DNA of 10,798 bases, from contig JAHEYM010000093.1 of the NCBI GenBank assembly GCA_023251595.1, positions 1 to 10,798 on the forward strand. Direction: 5' to 3'. Both the position numbers and the translations under genes were made by a program. Of this stretch, positions 1 through 5,258 are shown piece after piece (the first letter of the stretch is position 1; every line of letters starts with the position of its first letter). Source of the DNA: Bacteroidota bacterium (GTDB lineage Bacteria; Bacteroidota; Bacteroidia; AKYH767-A; JABDAW01). The notes beneath the pieces are model-generated. The model did no database searches. It saw only the letters and a list, made by a program, of their open reading frames with translations, and was not told the DNA's origin.

Positions 1-28
1 AGAAGTTTTATTAGAGACAAAATAATTT

Positions 29-1168
29 TTACGAAATTATATGTGGAACGAAGCGGCTTTGGTTGTCGGTTATCTGATTTTTACTTTCTCTGATTCCGAT
101 TCCGGCGGCATCTTGTCCGATGACCCAACTGCCGATGAGGGCGTAATTATCATCTGCAACAGGTAACGGGCACAATTCCTGATAAACAAATCCTTCTTCA
201 CCATAATCGCCTGTACTTTCGGCTAATAAATAACCATTTTTCACAATCTGAATATTTGCTCCTTCGCGCGATAAAATTGGTTTTTTCACATAATCTAGTC
301 CGAGTTGATATTTCTCCGCTTCAAAATAAGTCGGAAGCAGATTATCGTGACCTGGATTTAGTTGCCACAAAATCGGGAGAATCGCTTTATTCGACAAAAT
401 CATTTTCCAGCTTGGCTCAATCCAATATGCTTTCTGTTTATCTTCAATAATATTTCTACCAAACTCTTCATTAATTAACCACTCGTAAGGATATAGTTTG
501 AAAATGTTTTTAATCCAGAAATTTTCGAGATCGGTAAACTCTTTTTTCTCCCTATCCCAACCGATCTCATCTATATAGATAAATCTTGTTTTCAAATCGG
601 CCTGAATCGCACAATCGCGCAAATACTCGGTGTTGGTGAAATCTTCGAGATTATCTTTTACGCAGGTAAAATGAAGCGGGTGATGATACATGTACGGTTT
701 AAGATATTTCCAGTAGGCGATTAATTTTTCGTGTATAGAATTAAATTGATCTTTATTTGGATAAACGTCCTGTAACCAAAACCACTGCACTACAGCCGAT
801 TCGAAAAGAGAAGTAGGAGTATCGGCATTAAATTCGAGCATTTTTGGAATACCGTTTTTGAACGTAAAATCGAAGCGACCGTAAATGGCAGGAGCATCGT
901 TATTCCATGAATTTTCGATATGCGGAACGAACCATTCGGGGATATGAAATTTGCTGTATAAATTATTGTCAATCACATACTGCACCGCTTCCAAAGAAAT
1001 TTCCCAAAGATCGTTTGTTGCTTTTTCAATGCGGTCAATTTCAGACATAGAAAATTCATAAAAAACCGATTCATCCCAATAAAGATTTTCGGCTGAATGA
1101 TAGCCAAAACCAAGCTCTTCGACTTTCTCCTGCCAGTTTGTTCTGGGATTTATTTTATGTCGTTTCAT
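29..1168 (-). CDS. Glutathionylspermidine synthase-like ATP-grasp amide ligase (YgiC/YjfC type)
   Basis: Predicted 379-residue cytoplasmic ligase that uses ATP to join a carboxylate to an amine. It corresponds to the synthetase half only of E. coli glutathionylspermidine synthetase, as in YgiC and YjfC; there is no N-terminal CHAP amidase domain. Visible landmarks are YGRFDF (residues 96-101; Arg98 and Asp100 match the substrate/Mg-binding pair of GspS), LEFNADTPT (111-119; Glu112 and Asn114 match Mg/ATP ligands), KKPILSREGANI (295-306; ATP-grasp lysine and small loop), EGFVYQELCPLP (325-336) and GSWVIGQDAAGIGIRES (346-362). It is the last gene of a minus-strand operon, starting 9 bases after the stop of the upstream lipoprotein gene. 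Family assignment is firm. The true substrate is unknown: YgiC-type proteins are not shown to make glutathionylspermidine, and modification of a peptide or of the neighbouring lipoprotein is an inference from context. Confidence 0.93.
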   Translation of the reverse strand: MKRHKINPRTNWQEKVEELGFGYHSAENLYWDESVFYEFSMSEIDRIEKATNDLWEISLEAVQYVIDNNLYSKFHIPEWFVPHIENSWNNDAPAIYGRFDFTFKNGIPKMLEFNADTPTSLFESAVVQWFWLQDVYPNKDQFNSIHEKLIAYWKYLKPYMYHHPLHFTCVKDNLEDFTNTEYLRDCAIQADLKTRFIYIDEIGWDREKKEFTDLENFWIKNIFKLYPYEWLINEEFGRNIIEDKQKAYWIEPSWKMILSNKAILPILWQLNPGHDNLLPTYFEAEKYQLGLDYVKKPILSREGANIQIVKNGYLLAESTGDYGEEGFVYQELCPLPVADDNYALIGSWVIGQDAAGIGIRESKNQITDNQSRFVPHIIS

Positions 1169-1177
1169 GAATAAAAA

Positions 1178-1495
1178 TTACGACCCACCATGAGAAGAAC
1201 TGCTGCCGAAGCCACTTCTTGAAACGGAACTTTTAAAAGAGTTGGTTCCGAAATTTGCACTTGGAGGAATAGAGGAAGAATAATACCCGGAGCGACTATA
1301 TCGACCAGCCATAAACATACCGATGGGCATGAAACCATAAGAACCGCCATAGCCACCATAATAATGAGCCTGAGAATAGTTAGCAGTTGAATCGGAGCGT
1401 AAATACACTTTTCTTTCGTCGGCACTTCTTTGATTTCCGCATGAAGAAAGTGTTGCGGCAACGAGAACCAATTTAATAAAGCGGGACTTTTTCAT
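1178..1495 (-). CDS. Small lipoprotein with Gly/Ser/Tyr-rich tail, YgiB-like position
   Basis: 105 residues. The N-terminus is a type II signal peptide (MKKSRFIKLVLVAATLSSC) with lipobox LSSC, so Cys19 should be lipidated and the protein membrane anchored. The mature part is low-complexity: a Tyr/Gly block (AHYYGGYGGSYGF, residues 44-56), then a Ser/Gly-rich end (SRSGFGSSSSHGGS). It lies between another lipoprotein gene (5-base gap) and the ATP-grasp ligase gene (9-base gap), so co-translation with the ligase is likely. In enterobacteria the ligases YgiC and YjfC are also encoded beside small DUF1190-type lipoproteins (YgiB, YjfM) with Gly/Ser-rich C-termini; the arrangement here is analogous, but full homology cannot be shown by eye. 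The exposed Gly/Ser C-terminus is a plausible acceptor for the ligase (inference). An overlapping 98-residue reading frame at 1165-1461 is a shadow. Confidence 0.8.
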   Translation of the reverse strand: MKKSRFIKLVLVAATLSSCGNQRSADERKVYLRSDSTANYSQAHYYGGYGGSYGFMPIGMFMAGRYSRSGYYSSSIPPSANFGTNSFKSSVSRSGFGSSSSHGGS

Positions 1496-1500
1496 CCTGA

Positions 1501-1824
1501 TTATTTTATTGTAATATATAATTCGTAATCCTTCGCAATGGAAACACTTTTCGTTTCGCCATCGCCACTAACTGTGTCTTGTGTCATCGTTCCAAGTGCG
1601 GGAACGGTATCGAGGTGTTCGTATTTTTTAATAATTTGATTTTTTACCCAAACATTATGGGTAGTTTTTATCACATCATTATTTGAATCAAGATGATCGA
1701 CGGTAATTGTAGTTTCGACCGATCCCTCTTTAGAAAAAACTTTTTCCTTTTCTTCACTACTGCAGGCAATGAGGAAAATGCTTAGAGTTAAAAGTGTAAA
1801 GACAATGCAGATATGGATTTTCAT
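1501..1824 (-). CDS. Small lipoprotein of unknown function, first gene of ligase operon
   Basis: 107 residues from the ATG at 1824. The reading frame could be extended to 1875, but those 17 residues lack signal-peptide character, whereas the inner start gives a clean lipoprotein signal (MKIHICIVFTLLTLSIFLIAC, lipobox LIAC, Cys21). The mature domain of about 86 residues is polar and beta-rich (VETTITVDHLDSNNDVIKTT, NQIIKKYEHLD, YELYITIK), with no motif I recognise. It is followed after 5 bases by the second lipoprotein gene and then the ATP-grasp ligase, so all three form one minus-strand transcription unit. A candidate Bacteroidota promoter sits directly upstream. Its role is presumably linked to the ligase and the other lipoprotein, by context only. 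Confidence 0.75.
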   Translation of the reverse strand: MKIHICIVFTLLTLSIFLIACSSEEKEKVFSKEGSVETTITVDHLDSNNDVIKTTHNVWVKNQIIKKYEHLDTVPALGTMTQDTVSGDGETKSVSIAKDYELYITIK

Positions 1825-1845
1825 TGGTCGTGAGATAGCGAACTG

Positions 1846-1876
1846 CGAATATATGAAAAAGATCTGTGCAATCACA
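1846..1876 (-). promoter_or_regulatory. Candidate promoter of the lipoprotein-ligase operon
   Basis: Read on the minus strand: TGTG (1876-1873), 19 bases, then TATATTCG (1853-1846). This fits the Bacteroidota pattern TTTG, 19 bases, TAnnTTTG with one mismatch in each element. It would start transcription about 15 bases before the ATG at 1824. It also falls inside the optional N-terminal extension to 1875, which supports the shorter start. The call is weak because each box is imperfect. Confidence 0.35.
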
Positions 1877-1894
1877 TAGAAAAATTATTTTGCT

Positions 1895-1920
1895 CACAGA
1901 TCGCTCAGATTTTCACAGAT
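1895..1920 (+). repeat. Dispersed three-unit CAC repeat, copy 1
   Basis: Three short units read CACAGAT (1895), CTCAGAT (1904) and CACAGAT (1914), with start-to-start spacing of 9 then 10 bases, followed by a run of seven A. The element lies in the gap between the yiiX remnant and the first lipoprotein gene. Two other gaps in this window, at 5191-5218 (opposite orientation) and 7576-7601, carry the same three-unit layout with the same 9/10 spacing. Confidence 0.6.
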
Positions 1921-1954
1921 AAAAAAAGGGTTTTCGGATGAAGTGGGCTGTACA

Positions 1955-2340
1955 TTATTTTTCTTCAACGGTTTTCAGGAATTCGGAGTTAAAGATACTA
2001 GCCGGTGAAATTACTTTTTCTTCGAACGGTATTTTGTCGCCATATCTTTGAAACATTTTTGTTTTCACTTCTTCGCTTGAAAGATCGAATTCTTTTAATT
2101 GTTGAAGTTTACCGAGTTCGAGTCCGGTGTAGCCAATTGAATAGCTTTACTTTGTTCTGAAAGCGAAGTTTGAAAAATGATATCGCCGTTTTTAATTCCA
2201 CTTTTTTCTTCTGGAATATATGCAGATTTCGTTATATGTTTTTGGTCTCTTGGTTTGTTCTTGAATTGCATTCGAAACAGCATGCCAACGAGTAATAACA
2301 TGGAGAGAAGAATTAGAAGGGGGCGGGCGGGGCGGGGCAT
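1955..2340 (-). pseudogene. yiiX: YiiX/YebB-type papain-like amidase (peptidase C92), internally deleted remnant
   Basis: The N-terminal frame, from ATG 2340 (or 2358) down to a stop at 2095, has a hydrophobic signal/anchor segment (LLILLSMLLLVGMLF), then GIKNGDIIFQTS and EQSKAIQLAT. As I recall it, E. coli YiiX has the closely similar GDIIFQISRSSQSKAIQLAT at this point. In the next frame the sequence continues at once with GLELGKLQQLKEFDLSSEEV, then RYGDKIPFEEKVISPASIF and a normal end at the stop 1955-1957, matching the YiiX C-terminus. Missing between them are about 95 residues, including the YSH histidine and the CSE cysteine needed for catalysis. The junction lies near 2125-2140 and also shifts frame. 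The product would be a secreted, inactive stub of about 81 residues. An assembly collapse could give the same picture, but true gene decay is more likely given the broken neighbour. The intact enzyme would have hydrolysed amide bonds in the envelope. Confidence 0.85.
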
Positions 2341-2347
2341 GTGGGGG
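2319..2347 (+). other. G-quadruplex-forming motif at the start of the yiiX remnant
   Basis: The plus strand has G5-C-G3-C-G4-C-G4 (2319-2337) followed five bases later by another G5 (2343-2347). Four G-runs of three or more with single-base loops are the canonical form of a very stable parallel quadruplex. The stretch is a sharp GC-rich island in an otherwise AT-rich window. On the coding (minus) strand it encodes the PRPARP stretch just after the yiiX start codon, so the mRNA would be C-rich there. Confidence 0.6.
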
Positions 2348-2373
2348 ATCAATAACAAGATTATTCAATGCTT

Positions 2374-2381
2374 CAAAGGTA
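2374..2381 (-). promoter_or_regulatory. -7 box for the yiiX remnant
   Basis: The minus strand reads TACCTTTG, a perfect TAnnTTTG Bacteroidota -7 element, 33 bases before the ATG at 2340. The position 19 bases further upstream has TTAA rather than TTTG, so only one half of the promoter is well matched. The box lies inside the nominal N-terminal extension (2368-2439) of the plus-strand RhuM fragment, an argument that the extension is not truly coding. Confidence 0.4.
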
Positions 2382-2439
2382 TGATTTTATAGAGAGATCG
2401 TTAAAAATAAATTTACTTGTATGGGAATTTTATAAAGAC

Positions 2440-2916
2440 ATGAAAAATTGCCGGCAGGTACGGGTAACTCCCGAACAGTTCGAGAGAATCAGAATAAGAA
2501 ATGATCATTTGTTAGATTATATTGAACGAGAAACAGCCGAGAAAGAAAAATATGATATTACATCTTCCGATGTCGGACATCTTATTTCAAAGGCGCTTTT
2601 AACAGGAATTTTCATCCGCTTCAGAGTTCGGATAACTCGCATTCAGATGAGTTTATTATTTGGCAAAGCAAGAACCACAATCACCGAACACATTCAAAAC
2701 GTTTTCAAGGAAGGGGAGTTGGATGAAAAAGTGGTGAGTCGGAATTTCCGACATACCACTCAGCATGGTGCTATTGTAGGGAAAACCCAAGAAACATTGG
2801 TAAAATACTACAACCTTGATGTTATCATTTCAGTAGGTTCTCGAGTTAAATCACCGCAAGGTACTCAGTTCCGCAATTGAGCAACCCAACGATTAAAAGA
2901 ATACACAACAGATTAA
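2440..2916 (+). pseudogene. RhuM family protein, 5' fragment ending at a Trp-to-stop change
   Basis: From about 2626 the translation matches the N-terminal part of virulence RhuM proteins: VRITRIQMSLLFGKARTTI (family: VWLTQ.QM..LF), then HIQNVFKEGELDEK, KYYNLDVIISVGSRVKSPQG and TQFR. The family then reads WATQRLKEY; here the Trp codon is TGA (2878-2880) and the frame goes on as ATQRLKEYTTD to a second stop at 2914-2916. The family Trp of VWLT is also Arg (CGG). Residues upstream of 2626 (from ATG 2440: NCRQVRVTPEQFERIRIRND and onward) do not resemble the usual RhuM N-terminus and may be foreign or scrambled sequence. The frame could open at 2368, but that segment overlaps the divergent promoter box of the yiiX remnant. 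RhuM proteins are often found beside Fic/Doc or restriction genes, as here; their biochemical role is unresolved. Confidence 0.8.
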
Positions 2917-2926
2917 AAAACCCGAT

Positions 2927-3268
2927 GTGAGTATTGCAAAAAATTATCTGAATGAAGAGGAAATAAAATTGTTGGGTTTATTGGTGGAACAATTCCTCGC
3001 CTTTGCTGAATCCATGGCACAACAACATACTCCAATGTATATGACCGACTGGATTAACAGACTTGATTCTATTTTACAACTTAACGGCAGAGAACTTCTT
3101 ACCCATGCCGGGAAAATTAGTCACGAGAAAGCACTAAAAAAATCGGAAGGAGAATTTGAAAAATATAGAATCACGCAAAAACTTATCGAAAAGGAAGAGA
3201 ACCTGAAGGAAATTGAGCAGGATATAAAGAACTTGAAAAAAATTACCAAAAGTAAATATCAAAAATAA
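2927..3268 (+). pseudogene. RhuM family protein, 3' fragment
   Basis: 113 residues from a GTG codon, in the +1 frame relative to the 5' fragment. The stretch QIKKPDVSIAKNYLNEEEI just across the junction, then LLVEQFLAFAESMAQQHTPM, MTDWINRLDSILQLNGRELL and HAGKISHEKALKKSEGEFEKY match the C-terminal third of RhuM proteins, followed by a Lys/Glu-rich probable coiled coil (RITQKLIEKEENLKEIEQDI). Compared with complete family members of roughly 330-345 residues, about 110 central residues (normally from after LKEY up to RK-D..AKNYL) are missing; the junction is near 2905-2918. The fragment is probably not translated alone: no convincing ribosome-binding site precedes the GTG. Its stop lies 9 bases from the stop of the convergent fic gene. 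Confidence 0.8.
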
Positions 3269-3277
3269 AGCCGCACC

Positions 3278-4327
3278 TTAAAAATACGTGTTCACTGCAA
3301 ATTCAAACTGATCGATAAATATTTTCTTGAATGCGCTGATATTGTTCTGCTCGTAAAAAATCAGCAATGCTTTTTTGTAAGCAAGCGAGTCAACAGTCCT
3401 GAATGAAATGGGGCAATATTGATTGTTTATTAATACGGCATTGCTTATAATCCGCGCTGTTCTTTTGTTGCCATCGGCGAATGGTTGAATATAAGAAATT
3501 AACATAAGCACGAGTAATGCTTTATCGAAAATTATTTCGTGATTGTTAACCAGTTCACACATATCATTCATCGCTTCTTTGATCTGAAATTCATTATCCG
3601 GCGGTTGATAATTAGTACCCGAAATTCCAACACGTCTGGTACGAACGTTTCTCGAAACATTAAGATCTTTCACTAAGATGCTGTGTATATCCTCGATGCG
3701 TGAAATGCTGAGAGGATGAATATATTTCGGATGAGTCAGAATAAAATCCAAAGCTTCCTTGTGATTCAGCAGCATACTCGCTTCATCTTTTGTTTTTCCG
3801 GAAGCTGTTTCCTTTTCTTTAAGCAATCTTTCGGTTTCGAGCAACGAATAAGTGTTGCCCTCAATCTGTGAAGACTTCCAACTTAAATCAATAGCCAATC
3901 GCTCGAATTCTTTTTTAAATTCAGTTTTGGAAAGCTTCGAAACGTTCTCTTTGAATTTCTGTTGATGAATATTTAAGTCAGAAAGTTCAGTCTCGCTGAA
4001 CAGCGAAACATTTACTAATATCTCTCGCAACAATGATTGATTAAAACGCGATTTTATTTCACGGTCATCAATTTCTTTCTCAAAATATTGTTCGGTGTCG
4101 ATGCTGTGCAATAATTCATACGTTTTGCTTATTTCATAACGCGTGGCTTTTCCTTTGCCAATAGCTGTAATAAGATTCTTTGAGAGAAGCCCTTGAATTC
4201 CTCTTTTAATAGTTGCATATCCTACCTTGTTTTCGGGCGATTCGCTGATATCCTTTGATGAACAATCTGGGTGAAGTCGGATAAAATCCAGTATAAATTC
4301 GCCTACATCTGTAATTGTTGCTGGCAT
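3278..4327 (-). CDS. Fic family protein with N-terminal winged helix and Gln in place of catalytic His
   Basis: 349 residues from ATG 4327 (a TTG at 4333 would add two; residue numbers here count from it). Residues about 8-70 form a winged-helix DNA-binding domain (TIKRGIQGLLSKNLITAIGKGKATRYEIS). The Fic N-terminal helical region carries the inhibitory motif SSQIEGN (154-160; (S/T)xxxE(G/N)), marking a class II autoinhibited Fic. The core motif is YIQPFADGNKRTAR (281-294): where active Fic proteins have HPFxxGNGRxxR, here Gln283 (CAA) replaces the catalytic His and Lys replaces Gly. AMPylation of Ser/Thr/Tyr on target proteins should be lost or very different; the rest of the loop, including Asp287, Asn289 and both Arg residues, is kept. 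I recall other Fic proteins with IQPF..GNKR, so this may be a real subfamily rather than an error. The wHTH and the half-site array upstream suggest self-regulation. Confidence 0.9.
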   Translation of the reverse strand: MPATITDVGEFILDFIRLHPDCSSKDISESPENKVGYATIKRGIQGLLSKNLITAIGKGKATRYEISKTYELLHSIDTEQYFEKEIDDREIKSRFNQSLLREILVNVSLFSETELSDLNIHQQKFKENVSKLSKTEFKKEFERLAIDLSWKSSQIEGNTYSLLETERLLKEKETASGKTKDEASMLLNHKEALDFILTHPKYIHPLSISRIEDIHSILVKDLNVSRNVRTRRVGISGTNYQPPDNEFQIKEAMNDMCELVNNHEIIFDKALLVLMLISYIQPFADGNKRTARIISNAVLINNQYCPISFRTVDSLAYKKALLIFYEQNNISAFKKIFIDQFEFAVNTYF

Positions 4328-4347
4328 ATTCAATCATTTATAGCTCA

Positions 4348-4355
4348 CAAAATTA
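4348..4355 (-). promoter_or_regulatory. -7 box of the fic gene
   Basis: The minus strand reads TAATTTTG, a perfect TAnnTTTG, 20 bases before ATG 4327. No good TTTG stands 19 bases further up (GAGG there), which would suit a promoter helped or hindered by a bound regulator. AGCTCA half-sites lie directly on both sides: one at 4342-4347 over the likely transcription start, and one in the inverted repeat arm beginning at 4359. Confidence 0.45.
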
Positions 4356-4358
4356 GCA

Positions 4359-4394
4359 AATAAAGCTCAAAACACCTCGAATTTGAGCTTTATT
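4359..4394. promoter_or_regulatory. 13-bp perfect inverted repeat, probable operator upstream of fic
   Basis: AATAAAGCTCAAA (4359-4371) and its exact reverse complement TTTGAGCTTTATT (4382-4394) are separated by 10 bases. The core AGCTCA recurs at 4342-4347 and 4426-4431. Centres of the four cores are about 22, 20 and 42 bases apart, close to 2, 2 and 4 turns of DNA, so all would face the same side of the helix. The repeat occupies the spacer and -33 area of the fic promoter. It could also act as a terminator for higBA upstream, but no T-run follows the stem in that direction. The likeliest ligand is the winged-helix domain of the Fic protein itself (inference). Confidence 0.55.
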
Positions 4395-4456
4395 CACGAT
4401 GATACTGAGCCGCAAATCCTTTTTTAGCTCAAAAATCATGCGTCGAATGACACCTC

Positions 4457-4756
4457 TCATGCGACTCTGCTTTGTAGGGGGCGTATAGCTTTGAGTTCAC
4501 CTTCCTTTGTCCTTAATCCTTCCTCCAAATCGTAATCATCCTGAAGTCCAAGCCAAAATTTTGCGGAATTACCAAAATATGAAGAAAGACGCAGAGCCGT
4601 GTCTGCAGTAATTCTCCGGTTTCCTTTTAGAATTTCAGATACCCTCGTTTGTGGGATACCTAAATCTTTCGACAACCGGTATGCAGTAATTTCGAGAGGC
4701 AAGAGAAATTCTTCCATCAGAATTTCGCCGGGATGGATATTCTTTAGTTTTTTCAT
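4457..4756 (-). CDS. higA: HigA family antitoxin (XRE helix-turn-helix)
   Basis: 99 residues. It opens with the family hallmark NIHPGEILMEEFLLPLEITA (6-25), followed by an HTH_3/XRE domain: YRLSKDLGIPQTRVSEILKG, then NRRITADTALRLSSYFGNSAKFWLGLQDDYDLE. The length is typical of HigA. It binds and neutralises HigB and represses its own operon through the HTH. Gene order is toxin first (higB stop to higA start 42 bases), the usual inverted order for higBA. The stop is TGA, at the expected family end (…LQSRVA). The assignment is firm. Confidence 0.93.
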   Translation of the reverse strand: MKKLKNIHPGEILMEEFLLPLEITAYRLSKDLGIPQTRVSEILKGNRRITADTALRLSSYFGNSAKFWLGLQDDYDLEEGLRTKEGELKAIRPLQSRVA

Positions 4757-4798
4757 AAGATGAAATTTTGATTGATTGCCAGTCGTATTTATATTATT

Positions 4799-5080
4799 TC
4801 AATGATAATCAATTATTTCGACATGAAGTGCATTTCCGTCAATCCATCGGAAAATAATCCTCCATTGGTCGTTAATCCGGACACTGTAAAACCCTTTTAA
4901 ACCGCCCGAAAGTTTTTCAAGCCGGTTAGCAGGAGGAATTTTAAGGTCTGCAATACTGACAGAATTGTTTATCATTCTGAGTTTGCGTCTTGCAATCTCC
5001 TGAATTTCTCCCGGCAGTCCTTTGACTCTTACGCCATGCCAAATTTTTTGAGTTTCTTTGGAGCCAAAGCTTGCAATCAT
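4799..5080 (-). CDS. higB: HigB family toxin (RelE/ParE fold mRNA interferase)
   Basis: 93 residues from ATG 5080, giving the canonical start MIASFGSKETQKIWHG and the canonical end HVEIIDYH; known HigB proteins are 92-93 residues. The frame extends to 5134, but the promoter lies inside that extension, so the short start is preferred. Landmarks: GEIQEIARRKLRMINN, LKIPPANRLEKLSG, and YSVRINDQWRIIFRW with the terminal DYH (91-93), which in characterised HigB holds the Asp/Tyr/His active-site residues. HigB cuts mRNA on the ribosome; free toxin arrests growth until HigA binds it. All expected landmarks are present, so the toxin should be active. Confidence 0.93.
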   Translation of the reverse strand: MIASFGSKETQKIWHGVRVKGLPGEIQEIARRKLRMINNSVSIADLKIPPANRLEKLSGGLKGFYSVRINDQWRIIFRWIDGNALHVEIIDYH

Positions 5081-5104
5081 AGTAACGTGTAAAGTTAGTA
5101 ACGG

Positions 5105-5135
5105 CAAAGATATGTAAAATGATTCAATTTCCAAA
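5105..5135 (-). promoter_or_regulatory. higBA promoter, full Bacteroidota consensus
   Basis: On the minus strand TTTG (5135-5132), exactly 19 bases, then TATCTTTG (5112-5105): a perfect match to TTTG-N19-TAnnTTTG. Transcription should begin near 5098, leaving an 18-base leader before higB ATG 5080 with no Shine-Dalgarno. It is the best promoter in the window and decides the higB start. Confidence 0.75.
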
Positions 5136-5190
5136 ATCTACGAGATACAGGAATGATTCATTTTCAAGTGAATCAGGTCGCGACAAACAT

Positions 5191-5218
5191 AATTCGTGTA
5201 AATTAGTGCAATTCGTGT
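5191..5218 (-). repeat. Dispersed three-unit CAC repeat, copy 2 (GAATT variant)
   Basis: On the plus strand the units read AATTCGTGT (5191), AATTAGTGC (5201) and AATTCGTGT (5210). On the minus strand these are ACACGAATT, GCACTAATT and ACACGAATT with 9 then 10 base spacing, the same layout as the copies at 1895 and 7576. It lies in the 178-base gap between divergent higB and the deacetylase gene. A T-rich run and a possible -7 box TATCTTCG (5229-5236, one mismatch) follow, so it may lie within the deacetylase promoter region. Confidence 0.55.
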
Positions 5219-5258
5219 CTGTTTTTTGTATCTTCGCTGAACATCAGCTCACAATCCG

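Noticed and set aside
1165..1461. 98-codon minus-strand frame overlapping the second lipoprotein gene
   Set aside because: It overlaps a frame with a clear lipoprotein signal and good operon spacing; its translation has no recognisable features.
2177..2392. 71-codon plus-strand frame across the yiiX remnant
   Set aside because: Antisense shadow of recognisable YiiX sequence.
2878..2880. TGA at a conserved Trp position of RhuM as evidence for UGA = Trp recoding
   Set aside because: TGA ends higB exactly at the canonical DYH terminus and ends higA and the permease at normal places, so TGA is a stop here; the RhuM gene is also deleted and frameshifted.
4359..4394. Inverted repeat as a rho-independent terminator for higBA
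   Set aside because: The stem is only moderately GC and is not followed by a T-run on the minus strand; it also lies within the fic promoter and shares its core with two extra half-sites, so operator fits better. A terminator role is not fully excluded.
5191..5218. Repeats as a CRISPR array
   Set aside because: Units are 9-10 bases with no spacers and no cas genes are present.
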